Shown: positions 43,432 through 51,734 of the stretch, piece by piece
Numbering within the stretch: position 1 is the stretch's first letter
Layout of the letters: every line of letters begins with the position of its first letter
Assembly: GCA_010206265.1 (NCBI GenBank)
Contig: VIQV01000026.1
Location: forward strand, 124,001 to 188,000
Source: Lachnospiraceae bacterium MD329
Lineage (GTDB): Bacteria; Bacillota; Clostridia; UBA1381
Length of the DNA stretch: 64,000 bases
Direction: 5' to 3'
The notes under the pieces: model-generated
Databases searched by the model: none
Seen by the model: the letters and a program-made list of their open reading frames with translations, nothing else
Told to the model about the DNA's origin: nothing
Made by a program: the position numbers and the translations under genes

Positions 43432-45174
43432 ATGAAAAAACTAATGCTTGGAAACGAGGCTGTAGCCCGCGGCGCATATGAGGCGGGTGTAAGCGTTGTT
43501 TCATCATATCCGGGTACGCCGAGTACCGAAATAACTGAAAATATTGTTAAATATGATGATATTTATGTGGAATGGGCGCCGAATGAAAAGGTTGCCGCAG
43601 AAGTGGCAATCGGAGCATCAATTGCAGGCGCGCGTTCAATGTCTTGTATGAAACACGTAGGACTTAACGTAATGGCAGACCCTGTATTTACGGTTAGTTA
43701 TACGGGAGTAAACGGAGGTCTTGTGCTTTGTGTGGCGGACGATCAGGGTATGCACTCGTCACAGAATGAACAGGATTCACGTCACTATGCAAAAGCGTCT
43801 AAAATACTTATGCTTGAACCGTCTGACAGCGGCGAATGTAAGGACTTTACAAAAAAAGCTTATGAACTGTCAGAGCAGTATGACACACCTGTATTTTTAA
43901 GACTTTCAACAAGAGTTTCACATTCTCAGAGCCTTGTAGAGGAAGAGGAAAGAGCAGACATACCGCTGAAAGATTATGAAAAAAATCCGCAGAAGTATGT
44001 AATGATGCCTGCCAACGCTATTAAACGTCACGTTGATGTTGAAAACAGAATAGCGGCATTGAAGGAAATGGCAGAAAATACAGAGCTTAACAGAGTTGAA
44101 AAGAACGGCGCAAAAATCGGTGTAATTGCAGGCGGTATTGCGTATATGTACGCAAAGGAGGCGCTTGGCGATAATGTTGATTATTTAAAGCTCGGCGTTG
44201 TTTATCCGCTTCCTGAGAAGAAAATTAAAGACTTTGCAGCTCAGTATGACAAGGTATATGTTATAGAGGAGCTTGACCCTGTAATAGAAGATTTTTGTAA
44301 AAGTATCGGCATTGATGTAATCGGTAAGGAAGTGTTTACATTGCTTGGCGAATATACGCCTGCAATGATTAAAAAGGCAGTGTTGGACATAGATGCGCCT
44401 GAATTTGACACTATTGATGAAAATGTCCCTGTAAGACCGCCTGTAATGTGCGCAGGCTGTCCGCACAGAGGCACATTCTATGTATTGAAAAAGCTCGGAC
44501 TTGTCGTTTCGGGTGACATTGGCTGTTATACGCTTGGCGCGGCGGCGCCGTTACAGAGCGTTGACACAACAATCTGTATGGGAGCGTCAGTAAGTGCGGC
44601 GCACGGTATGGCAAAGGCGCGAGGTGCGGAATTTAACAAGAAACTTGTTTCTGTAATCGGTGATTCGACATTTATGCATTCGGGAATTACAGGGCTTGTT
44701 GATATAGTTTATAATAAGGGAAATAACACGGTTATTATACTGGATAACTCAATTACGGGTATGACGGGTCATCAGGACAACCCGACAACGGGTTATACAA
44801 TCCGTAAGGAGGAAACAAAACAGGTAAATCTGATTGCGCTTTGCAAGTCAATCGGAATTGAAAATGTTGTTGTTGCAGACCCGTTTGATGTTAAGAACTT
44901 TGAAAAAGTAGTAAAAGAAGAAGTGGAAAGAGAGGCTCCTTCGGTTATTATAGCGCAAAGACCTTGCGCACTGCTGCCGAATATGCGTAAGCAGTATTCG
45001 GGACACTGTGAAATTAACGATAAATGCAAGAAGTGTAAAATGTGTATGAAACTTGGCTGTCCTGCAATATCGGTTGACGGGGATACCGTCAGAATTGATA
45101 CAACTCAGTGTAACGGCTGCGGATTGTGTACGCAGGTCTGCCCGTTTGGTGCAATAGACAGAAAGGAGAAATAA
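43432..45174 (+). CDS. iorA: Indolepyruvate ferredoxin oxidoreductase, alpha subunit
   Basis: IorA binds thiamine diphosphate and oxidatively decarboxylates aryl pyruvates from Trp, Phe or Tyr to aryl-acyl-CoA, reducing ferredoxin. The 580-residue protein has the pyrimidine-binding domain first (Ser-Tyr-Pro-Gly-Thr-Pro-Ser-Thr-Glu-Ile), then the TPP-binding domain (Gly-Asp-Ser-Thr-Phe-Met-His-Ser-Gly). It ends with two ferredoxin-type clusters (Cys-x2-Cys-x2-Cys; Cys-x2-Cys-x2-Cys-x3-Cys-Pro). AAGGAGG precedes the ATG. iorB and paaK follow in the operon. Confidence 0.95.
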   Translation: MKKLMLGNEAVARGAYEAGVSVVSSYPGTPSTEITENIVKYDDIYVEWAPNEKVAAEVAIGASIAGARSMSCMKHVGLNVMADPVFTVSYTGVNGGLVLCVADDQGMHSSQNEQDSRHYAKASKILMLEPSDSGECKDFTKKAYELSEQYDTPVFLRLSTRVSHSQSLVEEEERADIPLKDYEKNPQKYVMMPANAIKRHVDVENRIAALKEMAENTELNRVEKNGAKIGVIAGGIAYMYAKEALGDNVDYLKLGVVYPLPEKKIKDFAAQYDKVYVIEELDPVIEDFCKSIGIDVIGKEVFTLLGEYTPAMIKKAVLDIDAPEFDTIDENVPVRPPVMCAGCPHRGTFYVLKKLGLVVSGDIGCYTLGAAAPLQSVDTTICMGASVSAAHGMAKARGAEFNKKLVSVIGDSTFMHSGITGLVDIVYNKGNNTVIILDNSITGMTGHQDNPTTGYTIRKEETKQVNLIALCKSIGIENVVVADPFDVKNFEKVVKEEVEREAPSVIIAQRPCALLPNMRKQYSGHCEINDKCKKCKMCMKLGCPAISVDGDTVRIDTTQCNGCGLCTQVCPFGAIDRKEK

Positions 45175-45175
45175 A

Positions 45176-45736
45176 ATGAATATAATGATAGTCGGTGTCG
45201 GCGGACAGGGAACACTTCTTGCAAGCCGAATTTTAGGAAGGGTAGCTATAAAGGAAGGCTACGATGTTAAAGTCAGCGAAGTACACGGTATGAGCCAGCG
45301 CGGCGGCAGTGTTGTTACATATGTGAAATACGGTGAAAAAGTATATTCACCTATTATAGACCGCGGAGAGGCGGATTTGATACTTGCGTTTGAAATGCTT
45401 GAGGCAATGCGCGCTTTACCGTATCTTAAAAAGGGCGGTAAAATGATTGCAAACACTCAGCAGATGAATCCAATGCCCGTAATAACAGGAGCAATGGAGT
45501 ATCCTGAGGATATTCAGAAGAAATTGGAGAGTAAAATCAATTTGCAGGCGGTTGACGCGCTTAAACTTGCAGGCGAGGCAGGTAACATAAAGGCTGTAAA
45601 CGTAGTGCTTATCGGACTTCTTGCAAAAAGTATGGACGTGGATAAACAGGTATGGCTCGATTCGATTAAAGAAACAGTACCCGAAAAATTCGTGGAAATG
45701 AATTTAAAGGCGTTTGAACTGGGATATACAATGTAA
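45176..45736 (+). CDS. iorB: Indolepyruvate ferredoxin oxidoreductase, beta subunit
   Basis: A 186-residue gamma/beta-type oxidoreductase subunit starting Met-Ile-Val-Gly-Val-Gly-Gly-Gln-Gly-Thr-Leu-Leu-Ala-Ser-Arg, with Val-His-Gly-Met-Ser-Gln-Arg-Gly-Gly, the CoA-binding partner of IorA. AAAGGAG inside the iorA end drives its start; only one base separates the genes. Confidence 0.95.
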   Translation: MNIMIVGVGGQGTLLASRILGRVAIKEGYDVKVSEVHGMSQRGGSVVTYVKYGEKVYSPIIDRGEADLILAFEMLEAMRALPYLKKGGKMIANTQQMNPMPVITGAMEYPEDIQKKLESKINLQAVDALKLAGEAGNIKAVNVVLIGLLAKSMDVDKQVWLDSIKETVPEKFVEMNLKAFELGYTM

Positions 45737-45759
45737 AAAATATAAAAGGAGTGGTATAA

Positions 45760-47055
45760 ATGGGGAGATATTTCCAACCTGACATTGAATGTATGGAGCG
45801 TTCAGAGCTTGAAGGACATCAGCTTGAAAAGCTGAAATGGCAGGTAAAACGTGTTTATGAAAATGTACAGATGTACAGAGAGCGTATGGACGAAACAGGG
45901 GTAAAGCCTGAGGACATAAAAACTCTTGAGGACATATCAAAACTGCCGTTTACGACAAAGCAGGATTTAAGGGACTATTATCCGTTTCAGCTCCTTGCAG
46001 TGCCTAAAAGGGATATTGTAAGAATACAGGCGTCGTCGGGCACTACGGGAAAGCAGATTGTTGCAGGTTATACCAGAGGTGACCTTGACCAGTGGTCAAA
46101 CGGTTTTGCGCGTCAGCTTGTAGCGGCGGACGGAGATGAAAAATCTCGAGTACAGGTTTCTTACGGTTACGGCTTGTTCACCGGCGGACTCGGAGCACAT
46201 CAGGGCGCGGAAAAAGTCGGCGCAATGGTAATACCGACGTCGTCGGGAAATACAGAAAGACAGATACGTTTTATGTGCGATTTGGGAAGTACACATCTTT
46301 GCTGTACACCGTCGTATGCTATGTACCTTGGTGAAACAGTAAAGGAAATGGGAGTAAAAAATCAGCTTAAACTGAGAGCAGGTATATTCGGAGCCGAGCC
46401 TTGGACGGAGGAAATGCGTAAGCAGATTGAAGAGGCGCTCGGAATTAGAGCGCACGATGTTTACGGTCTTACTGAAATTATGGGACCGGGCGTTTCATAT
46501 GAATGTGAAATGCAGCAGGGTATGCATATTTGTGAGGATATGTTTATTGCGGAGATAATCGATCCTGATACGGGTGAGGTGCTGCCGCAGGGGTCTTTTG
46601 GCGAACTTGTAATAAGTACAATAACAAAAGAAGGTCAGCCGCTTTTACGTTACAGAACGCGCGACCTTTGTACGCTTGATTATTCACCGTGTGAATGCGG
46701 AAGAACACACGTCAGAATGAAAAAACCTGCTGGCAGAACTGACGATATGCTTATTATACGCGGAGTTAACGTGTTCCCGTCGCAGATTGAAGAGGTGCTG
46801 TTAAAGAACAGTATCGAGGTATCTCCTAACTATCAGATTATAGTTGACAGAGTTAACAATACCGATACGTTTGATATAAATGTAGAGCTTAGTCCGAAAT
46901 TCAATGGTGATGTTGAGGCGGAAAAGCATAAGCTTGAAACGCAATTGCGTTCAATGCTCGGTATCGGGGCTAAAGTTCATTTGCTCAGACCAAAGTCAAT
47001 TGTAAGAAGTGAAGGAAAAGCAAAACGCGTAATAGACAATAGAAATTTACACTGA
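45760..47055 (+). CDS. paaK: Phenylacetate-CoA ligase PaaK
   Basis: An AMP-forming CoA ligase of 431 residues with Ser-Ser-Gly-Thr-Thr-Gly-Lys near residue 93, Tyr-Gly-Leu-Thr-Glu, and Arg-x-Lys-Pro-x-Gly-Arg-Thr-Asp-Asp-Met. It interconverts aryl acetates and their CoA esters. With iorAB it forms a peptide-fermentation module in which aryl-acetyl-CoA made by IorAB can yield ATP by the reverse reaction; the direction is inferred. Confidence 0.93.
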   Translation: MGRYFQPDIECMERSELEGHQLEKLKWQVKRVYENVQMYRERMDETGVKPEDIKTLEDISKLPFTTKQDLRDYYPFQLLAVPKRDIVRIQASSGTTGKQIVAGYTRGDLDQWSNGFARQLVAADGDEKSRVQVSYGYGLFTGGLGAHQGAEKVGAMVIPTSSGNTERQIRFMCDLGSTHLCCTPSYAMYLGETVKEMGVKNQLKLRAGIFGAEPWTEEMRKQIEEALGIRAHDVYGLTEIMGPGVSYECEMQQGMHICEDMFIAEIIDPDTGEVLPQGSFGELVISTITKEGQPLLRYRTRDLCTLDYSPCECGRTHVRMKKPAGRTDDMLIIRGVNVFPSQIEEVLLKNSIEVSPNYQIIVDRVNNTDTFDINVELSPKFNGDVEAEKHKLETQLRSMLGIGAKVHLLRPKSIVRSEGKAKRVIDNRNLH

Positions 47056-47060
47056 TATTG

Positions 47061-47090
47061 AGGGGATAATGATTGCATTGTCCCCCTTTA
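47061..47090 (+). terminator. Intrinsic terminator after paaK
   Basis: GGGGATAATG and CATTGTCCCC form a stem with one T-G pair around ATTG, followed by C and T residues. Confidence 0.78.
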
Positions 47091-47126
47091 AATATAGCTT
47101 AATAATATACAGAAAGGGATTTAATT

Positions 47127-47168
47127 ATGAAACTTTGTATTGCTTTTGCTCTGCACAAGGTCTTGTAA
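47127..47168 (+). CDS. Leader peptide MKLCIAFALHKVL
   Basis: A 13-codon ORF with AAAGGGA upstream starts 124 bases before the MFS gene. Its last codons overlap the first segment of the switching hairpins. The size and setting match leader peptides of ribosome-stalling attenuators for macrolide, lincosamide or phenicol resistance genes. Translation is not proved. Confidence 0.6.
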   Translation: MKLCIAFALHKVL

Positions 47169-47250
47169 AGGCGGACTTGTACAGAGCGGATAAGAAAGTC
47201 CGCCTTTTGGACCTTGTATTCATCGAATAAATGAAAAGGAGCAAGGTCTT
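47155..47250 (+). promoter_or_regulatory. Leader attenuator of MFS exporter
   Basis: AAAGGCGGACTT (47167-47178) pairs with AAGTCCGCCTTT (47196-47207), a 12-bp stem followed by four T. ACAAGGTC at the end of the leader ORF (47155-47162) is complementary to GACCTTGT (47210-47217), which can instead pair with CAAGGTC (47242-47248) lying between the ribosome site and the MFS ATG. Three segments can therefore exchange partners. A ribosome stalled on the leader ORF would cover the left arm of the 12-bp stem and favour read-through. The short T tail leaves open whether control is transcriptional, translational or both. Confidence 0.65.
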
Positions 47251-48531
47251 ATGATTAAAACTACAATAAAAGAATTAAGATATTTTTTAATATTATGGGT
47301 TACACAATCGTTTTCAACGCTTGGCAGTTCAATTACAAGCTTTGCGCTGATAATCTGGTCATATCAGGAGCAGGAATCGGCTCTTACTACTGCGCTTTTG
47401 TCGGTATGCTCATATGCGCCGTATGTGATAATGAGTATATTTGCAGGTGCATTGAGTGACAAGTGGAGTAAAAAAGCTATAATGCTTGTGAGTGATACAT
47501 TCGCAGCAGTATGTACAGTTACTGTACTGGCGCTGTTTTGTGCAGGACAATTAAGAATATGGCATTTGTATGCGCTTAATGCACTGTCTGGGCTTATGAA
47601 TACAGTTCAGCAGCCTGCGTCAGATGTAGCAGTAAGTTTGCTTACGCCTAAGAAGTATTATCAGAAGATAAGCGGTATGCGTTCTTTTTCAAATTCTCTT
47701 AACAGTATACTTGCGCCTTCTTTGGCGACGGCAATATTTACTTTTGCAGGTTTAAAGGCGGTTATAGTGTTTGATTTAATAACGTTTGTTATTGCATTTT
47801 TGACACTGCTGTTTTTTGTGAAAATTCCTGATAATCAGAGAATAAAGAGCAATGAGAGTTTTTTGAGTTCAGCTAAATCCGGGCTGGAATACCTGTTTAA
47901 AAATCGTGGTATTCTGGATTTGATATTGTTTCTTGCAATGATAAACTTTACAGCGTCAATGTTTAATGCGGTTTTGCCTGCACGGCTTATTCCTACCGAC
48001 GGCGGCAATAATACATACGGACTTATTAATACGGTATCGGGAGCAGCAATGATGGCAGGAAGTGTGTTCGTGTCGGTACTGCCGGCACCTAAGAGCAGAG
48101 TGCGCGCAATATGTAATTCATTGCTTTTGTCAATGAGTACCGAAAATTTTATGCTTGCACTTGGCAGAAGTGTTCCTGTATGGTGTATAGGGTCAGTGCT
48201 CGGGTGGATTTGTATACCTGTTATGAATGGTAATATGGATACGCTTTTCAGAGGTTATATTCCGATACATATGCAGGGGCGCATATATTCAGCGAGGAAT
48301 ACACTGCAATTTTTCACAATACCGATTGGGTATGTTTTAGGCGGATTTCTTGTGGATAAGGTTTTTGAACCTTTTATGGCAGTTCAGCAAAGAAACAGCA
48401 TTTTTTGTGTATTATTCGGAACAGAAAAAGGCTCGGGAGCTGCATTTATGCTGCTGATACTTGGTTTTGTAGGTGTCGCTACCTGTCTGGCGTTCAGGGA
48501 AAGTAAGAATATATGGCAACTGGAGAATTAA
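47251..48531 (+). CDS. MFS exporter, Mef-like drug efflux
   Basis: A 426-residue major facilitator with twelve membrane helices. It has the motif-A-like Gly-Ala-Leu-Ser-Asp-Lys-Trp-Ser-Lys-Lys after helix 2, and Asn-Gly-Asn-Met-Asp-Thr-Leu-Phe-Arg near residue 330, as in the macrolide-efflux (Mef, MFS_3) group. AAGGAG precedes the ATG. The leader peptide and attenuator upstream support an inducible antibiotic exporter, but the substrate is inferred only. Confidence 0.82.
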   Translation: MIKTTIKELRYFLILWVTQSFSTLGSSITSFALIIWSYQEQESALTTALLSVCSYAPYVIMSIFAGALSDKWSKKAIMLVSDTFAAVCTVTVLALFCAGQLRIWHLYALNALSGLMNTVQQPASDVAVSLLTPKKYYQKISGMRSFSNSLNSILAPSLATAIFTFAGLKAVIVFDLITFVIAFLTLLFFVKIPDNQRIKSNESFLSSAKSGLEYLFKNRGILDLILFLAMINFTASMFNAVLPARLIPTDGGNNTYGLINTVSGAAMMAGSVFVSVLPAPKSRVRAICNSLLLSMSTENFMLALGRSVPVWCIGSVLGWICIPVMNGNMDTLFRGYIPIHMQGRIYSARNTLQFFTIPIGYVLGGFLVDKVFEPFMAVQQRNSIFCVLFGTEKGSGAAFMLLILGFVGVATCLAFRESKNIWQLEN

Positions 48532-48536
48532 AATGA

Positions 48537-48561
48537 GGGACTGCAATGCAGTCCCTTTTTT
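48537..48561 (+). terminator. Intrinsic terminator of MFS gene
   Basis: GGGACTGC and GCAGTCCC flank AAT and are followed by six or more T residues. Confidence 0.92.
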
Positions 48562-48622
48562 GTCCTTGTAAATGTATAATTTTATTCGTTGACACTTAGC
48601 AGTAACGTAATTTTGCTTATAG

Positions 48623-48643
48623 TTATGGTATTTTAAGCTGCAT
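48623..48643 (-). CDS. Six-codon ORF MQLKIP after structured RNA, copy 2
   Basis: ATG-CAG-CTT-AAA-ATA-CCA-TAA has AAGGAG upstream and lies about 35 bases beyond the terminator of the RNA, as in copy 1. Leu, Lys, Ile and Pro are kept while Leu and stop codons differ. Confidence 0.45.
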   Translation of the reverse strand: MQLKIP

Positions 48644-48675
48644 ATTTATCACTCCTTTTTATGTATTTCCGCGCA

Positions 48676-48832
48676 TTAAAAAATGCGTTGCAAGAGCAAC
48701 GCATAAAAATGCACTTGCTCATTGCTGCAACACAAGATTTCGGCATAATTAAAGAATGCGAAAAAAGAGCAGGCATTTTTTACAATAAAAAAACACAAAC
48801 CTCAATTATGCTATATATTCACTTGTGTTGCA
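48676..48832 (-). ncRNA. Unrecognised structured RNA, copy 2
   Basis: The minus-strand RNA should begin at 48832, the first base of an 11-pair closing stem (48822-48832 with 48726-48736). An eight-pair inner stem (48804-48811 with 48743-48750) carries a loop with U7, A6 and U6 tracts. Loop bases 48767-48771 are complementary to linker bases 48716-48720, the same pseudoknot position as copy 1 but different bases. A nine-pair terminator hairpin (48683-48691 with 48696-48704) ends it. Length is about 157 bases, equal to copy 1. Outside it, this 437-base gap holds only the MFS terminator, the MQLKIP ORF and the promoters. Confidence 0.72.
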
Positions 48833-48838
48833 ATAAAT

Positions 48839-48867
48839 ATTATATCAAATTTTTCGGAAATTGTCAA
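48839..48867 (-). promoter_or_regulatory. Consensus sigma-A promoter of structured RNA copy 2
   Basis: On the minus strand TTGACA and TATAAT are exactly 17 bases apart, a perfect consensus, seven bases before the closing stem. Confidence 0.9.
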
Positions 48868-48902
48868 ATAAAAATATATTATATCACAGTATTTTTTTAT
48901 AC

Positions 48903-48931
48903 TTGAAAAAAGCAAACGAATGTAGTACAAT
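48903..48931 (+). promoter_or_regulatory. Sigma-A promoter of rdgB operon
   Basis: TTGAAA and TACAAT are 17 bases apart, about 38 bases before the rdgB start. Confidence 0.78.
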
Positions 48932-48968
48932 AAGCATATATGGAATGAAGGGAGAACCGAGTACTGAT

Positions 48969-49550
48969 ATGAAGGTAATAGCGGCAACAAAGAATAAGGG
49001 CAAAATAAAGGAAATGCAGGAAATACTGTCACCGCTTGATATTGAGATAATCTCGCAGGAGGAAATGGGCATTGAGCTTGATGTTGAGGAAACAGGCGAT
49101 ACGTTTGAACGCAATGCGCTTATAAAGGCGAGAGCTGTGGCAATGGTGTGTGATTATCCCGTACTTGCAGATGATTCGGGAATATGTGTTGACGCGCTTG
49201 GCGGAGCGCCGGGAGTAAGGAGCGCGCGTTATGCGGGAGAGGGTGCAAGCGACAGTGATAAAATAAATAAAATGCTTGCCGAGCTTGGAAGTGCCGACGA
49301 CAGGAGCGCCAAGTTTGTTACAAGTGTAGCGTTTATTTTTCCTGACGGTACGGAAATAACCGCGCGCGGCGAGGTCAAAGGACATATAACGCAGGCTCCG
49401 TCGGGAAATAACGGTTTCGGTTATGACCCTATATTCTTTGCGGACGAACTGGGTAAAACCTTTGCCGAGAGCAGTGACGAAGAAAAAAACAGCGTCAGCC
49501 ACCGCGGACGCGCACTGAGAAATTTATATGATAAACTAAAGGAGGACTAA
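48969..49550 (+). CDS. rdgB: XTP/dITP diphosphatase RdgB
   Basis: A house-cleaning pyrophosphatase that removes non-canonical purine triphosphates such as ITP and XTP. About 193 residues with Ala-Thr-Lys-Asn-Lys-Gly-Lys at the N-terminus, Ala-Asp-Asp-Ser-Gly-Ile near residue 68, Ser-Gly-x-Asn-Gly-Phe-Gly-Tyr-Asp-Pro, and Ser-His-Arg-Gly-Arg-Ala near the C-terminus. ATG 48969 fits the family start, although GGGAG lies rather far (about 13 bases) upstream; an ATG at 48945 is the alternative. Confidence 0.94.
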   Translation: MKVIAATKNKGKIKEMQEILSPLDIEIISQEEMGIELDVEETGDTFERNALIKARAVAMVCDYPVLADDSGICVDALGGAPGVRSARYAGEGASDSDKINKMLAELGSADDRSAKFVTSVAFIFPDGTEITARGEVKGHITQAPSGNNGFGYDPIFFADELGKTFAESSDEEKNSVSHRGRALRNLYDKLKED

Positions 49551-49552
49551 AA

Positions 49553-50125
49553 ATGTTAGAGGATATTTATTTGGAGTATATGGTAAAAAAGAAAAAAACA
49601 GCAGGTCAGACGGCATTGACTGCGCTTGTCTGCGTACTGGGCGTTGTTCTGTCGTTTGCGTTGCTTGTATTTACATTTATGATAAGCGTCAGTATGCAGC
49701 AGGCAGGCACCGCCATTGGTCAGATAGCCAGCTTTATCGGTTTATTGCTTATTGCGGCGGTATGGTATGGCGTATATCTGCTTATTACAATGCAGAATAT
49801 TGAATATGAGTACATACTTACCAACAGTGAGCTTGATATCGACAAGGTTATGTCAAAAAAGGGCAGAAAACATATTATAAGCATTGACTTCAAAAATATA
49901 GTTGTCTGTGCTCCTGTTGAGGATAACGAGCATAACAATGATTACAGAAATATAAAAGCAGATAAGGTATATAATGTTGTAGGCGACGCGTCAAGAGGCA
50001 GTATATATTTTGTTGACGTTATGGGTGACAACGGCACAAGAACAAGAATTTTATTTCAGCCTACTTCTAAAATGATTACGTCTGCAAAGAAGTTTAATCC
50101 GAGAAATATTTTTGCCGAGGATTAA
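49553..50125 (+). CDS. Membrane protein, DUF6106-like
   Basis: A 190-residue protein with two membrane segments (about residues 20-45 and 55-78) and a soluble C-terminal half containing Glu-Tyr-Glu-Tyr-Ile-Leu-Thr-Asn-Ser-Glu-Leu-Asp-Ile-Asp-Lys, a pattern I associate with DUF6106 of Clostridia. Function is unknown. It lies two bases after rdgB with AAGGAGG spanning the rdgB end, so both are in one operon. Confidence 0.75.
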   Translation: MLEDIYLEYMVKKKKTAGQTALTALVCVLGVVLSFALLVFTFMISVSMQQAGTAIGQIASFIGLLLIAAVWYGVYLLITMQNIEYEYILTNSELDIDKVMSKKGRKHIISIDFKNIVVCAPVEDNEHNNDYRNIKADKVYNVVGDASRGSIYFVDVMGDNGTRTRILFQPTSKMITSAKKFNPRNIFAED

Positions 50126-50156
50126 TTCACGTTCTGTTTTGTGAAAGGAACTAAGT

Positions 50157-51704
50157 ATGAAAGTATGTTTTGCGTCGGAAATGCGCGCCGTTGATAAGGC
50201 GGCAGAGGAGATAGGCGGTATACCAAGCATTGTGCTTATGGAAAATGCCGCTGTCGAGTGCGTAACGGCTCTTTATGAGGACTTTGACAGTCTTAAAGGT
50301 AAGTATGCCGCAATATTCTGCGGTAAGGGAAATAACGGCGGTGACGGCTTTGCAATAGCGCGTCACCTTTATAAACGTGGTGTGAATGTATCAGTTTATC
50401 TTGTATGCGGAAATGAGTTTAAGGGTGACGCCAAGATAAACTTTGATATTATAAGCAAAATGAACATCAATATAGACGTTATCCACGATACCGAAAATCT
50501 TCATCATATAATACGCGCGAACGATATTATCATTGACGCTGTTTACGGTACGGGAATACACGGAACAGTCGGTGGTATAAGCTATGACGTTATAAGCGAA
50601 ATAAATGATAATTCAAAATATACGCTGTCTGTTGATGTGCCGAGCGGAATAAATTCCGACAGCGGTGAAATCTGCGGTATATGCGTAAAAGCGGACAGGA
50701 CGGTTACTTTTGCGGCATATAAGGTGGGTATGCTGATGTTTCCAGCGTCAGATTTTGTAGGACGCGTTACAGTTGCCGATATTTCAATACCCGATTACAT
50801 AATTGAAGAGCAGAACATACAAATAAATCTTATAGATAAAGAATTTGTACGAGATAATTTCCCTGTGCGTGAAAATAATTCACATAAAGGAGATTACGGT
50901 AAGCTGCTTGTAATAGCAGGTTCCGCAGGAATGACAGGCGCGGCATATTTGTCGTCGCAGAGTGCGGTGACAGCAGGCAGCGGACTTGTAACATTGGCAG
51001 TCCCTTCATCTCTTAACCCTGCTATGGAGGCTAAGACTACTGAGGTGATGACCTGTCCGGTGGAGGATATAAGCGGTCATATCTCGTTTGGAGCAGAGGA
51101 TAGAATACTTGAACTTTTGAAAAAGTCGGACGCGGTGCTTATAGGTCCTGGGCTTGGAAGAAGTGTTGACGCAGTCAGAATAACAGAATCTGTGTTGTCG
51201 TCGTCCAAAGTGCCTGTTATAATAGACGCCGATGGAATAAATGCAGTAGCGCGGAATATGGACGTTTTAAGAAAATGCACCTGTCCTGTGATTTTTACAC
51301 CGCATACTGCGGAAATGTCAAGACTGACAGGACTTGACGCTGATTATATCGAAGAAAACAGGCTCGTGGTTTCGAAAGAATTTGCCGACGAATACGGAGC
51401 GACAGTTATTTTAAAGGGACATCATACAATAGTAACAGCCGAGGACGGAACGCAATATATTAATATTACAGGCAATTCAGGTCTTGCCACGGGAGGCAGC
51501 GGTGATGTGCTCGCGGGTATACTCGCGTCCTTTGTTGCGAGAGGAATTAACGAACCCGTTGCTGCGGCTATGGCTGTATACATACACGGAACAGCAGGTG
51601 ACATAGCAAAGGAAAAATATGGGATTGAATCTGTCACGGCAACAAAAATTATGAGGGGTATCCCGTATGCGTTGAGGCAAATATTACAGGTGGAAAAACG
51701 ATAA
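50157..51704 (+). CDS. nnr: Bifunctional NAD(P)H-hydrate epimerase/dehydratase
   Basis: Nnr repairs damaged NADHX and NADPHX. The N-terminal epimerase (YjeF) domain spans about residues 1-215 (Gly-Lys-Gly-Asn-Asn-Gly-Gly-Asp-Gly-Phe; Val-Asp-Val-Pro-Ser-Gly). The C-terminal ADP-dependent dehydratase follows (Gly-Asp-Tyr-Gly-Lys-Leu-Leu-Val-Ile-Ala-Gly-Ser; Ala-Thr-Gly-Gly-Ser-Gly-Asp-Val-Leu). Length 515 is normal. alr follows after 30 bases, a common arrangement with mazEF. Confidence 0.96.
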   Translation: MKVCFASEMRAVDKAAEEIGGIPSIVLMENAAVECVTALYEDFDSLKGKYAAIFCGKGNNGGDGFAIARHLYKRGVNVSVYLVCGNEFKGDAKINFDIISKMNINIDVIHDTENLHHIIRANDIIIDAVYGTGIHGTVGGISYDVISEINDNSKYTLSVDVPSGINSDSGEICGICVKADRTVTFAAYKVGMLMFPASDFVGRVTVADISIPDYIIEEQNIQINLIDKEFVRDNFPVRENNSHKGDYGKLLVIAGSAGMTGAAYLSSQSAVTAGSGLVTLAVPSSLNPAMEAKTTEVMTCPVEDISGHISFGAEDRILELLKKSDAVLIGPGLGRSVDAVRITESVLSSSKVPVIIDADGINAVARNMDVLRKCTCPVIFTPHTAEMSRLTGLDADYIEENRLVVSKEFADEYGATVILKGHHTIVTAEDGTQYINITGNSGLATGGSGDVLAGILASFVARGINEPVAAAMAVYIHGTAGDIAKEKYGIESVTATKIMRGIPYALRQILQVEKR

Positions 51705-51719
51705 AAAGTATGATATAAT
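51691..51719 (+). promoter_or_regulatory. Extended -10 promoter of alr-mazEF
   Basis: TGA directly before TATAAT gives an extended -10 box; the -35 box TGGAAA, 17 bases upstream, is weak. It overlaps the end of nnr. Confidence 0.55.
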
Positions 51720-51734
51720 TTAGGAGAATAGAAA

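Noticed and set aside
48661-48906. Plus-strand 81-codon frame in the gap before rdgB
   Set aside because: It runs antisense through the structured RNA, terminator and promoter of copy 2 and has no ribosome site; the matching region of copy 1 has no comparable frame.
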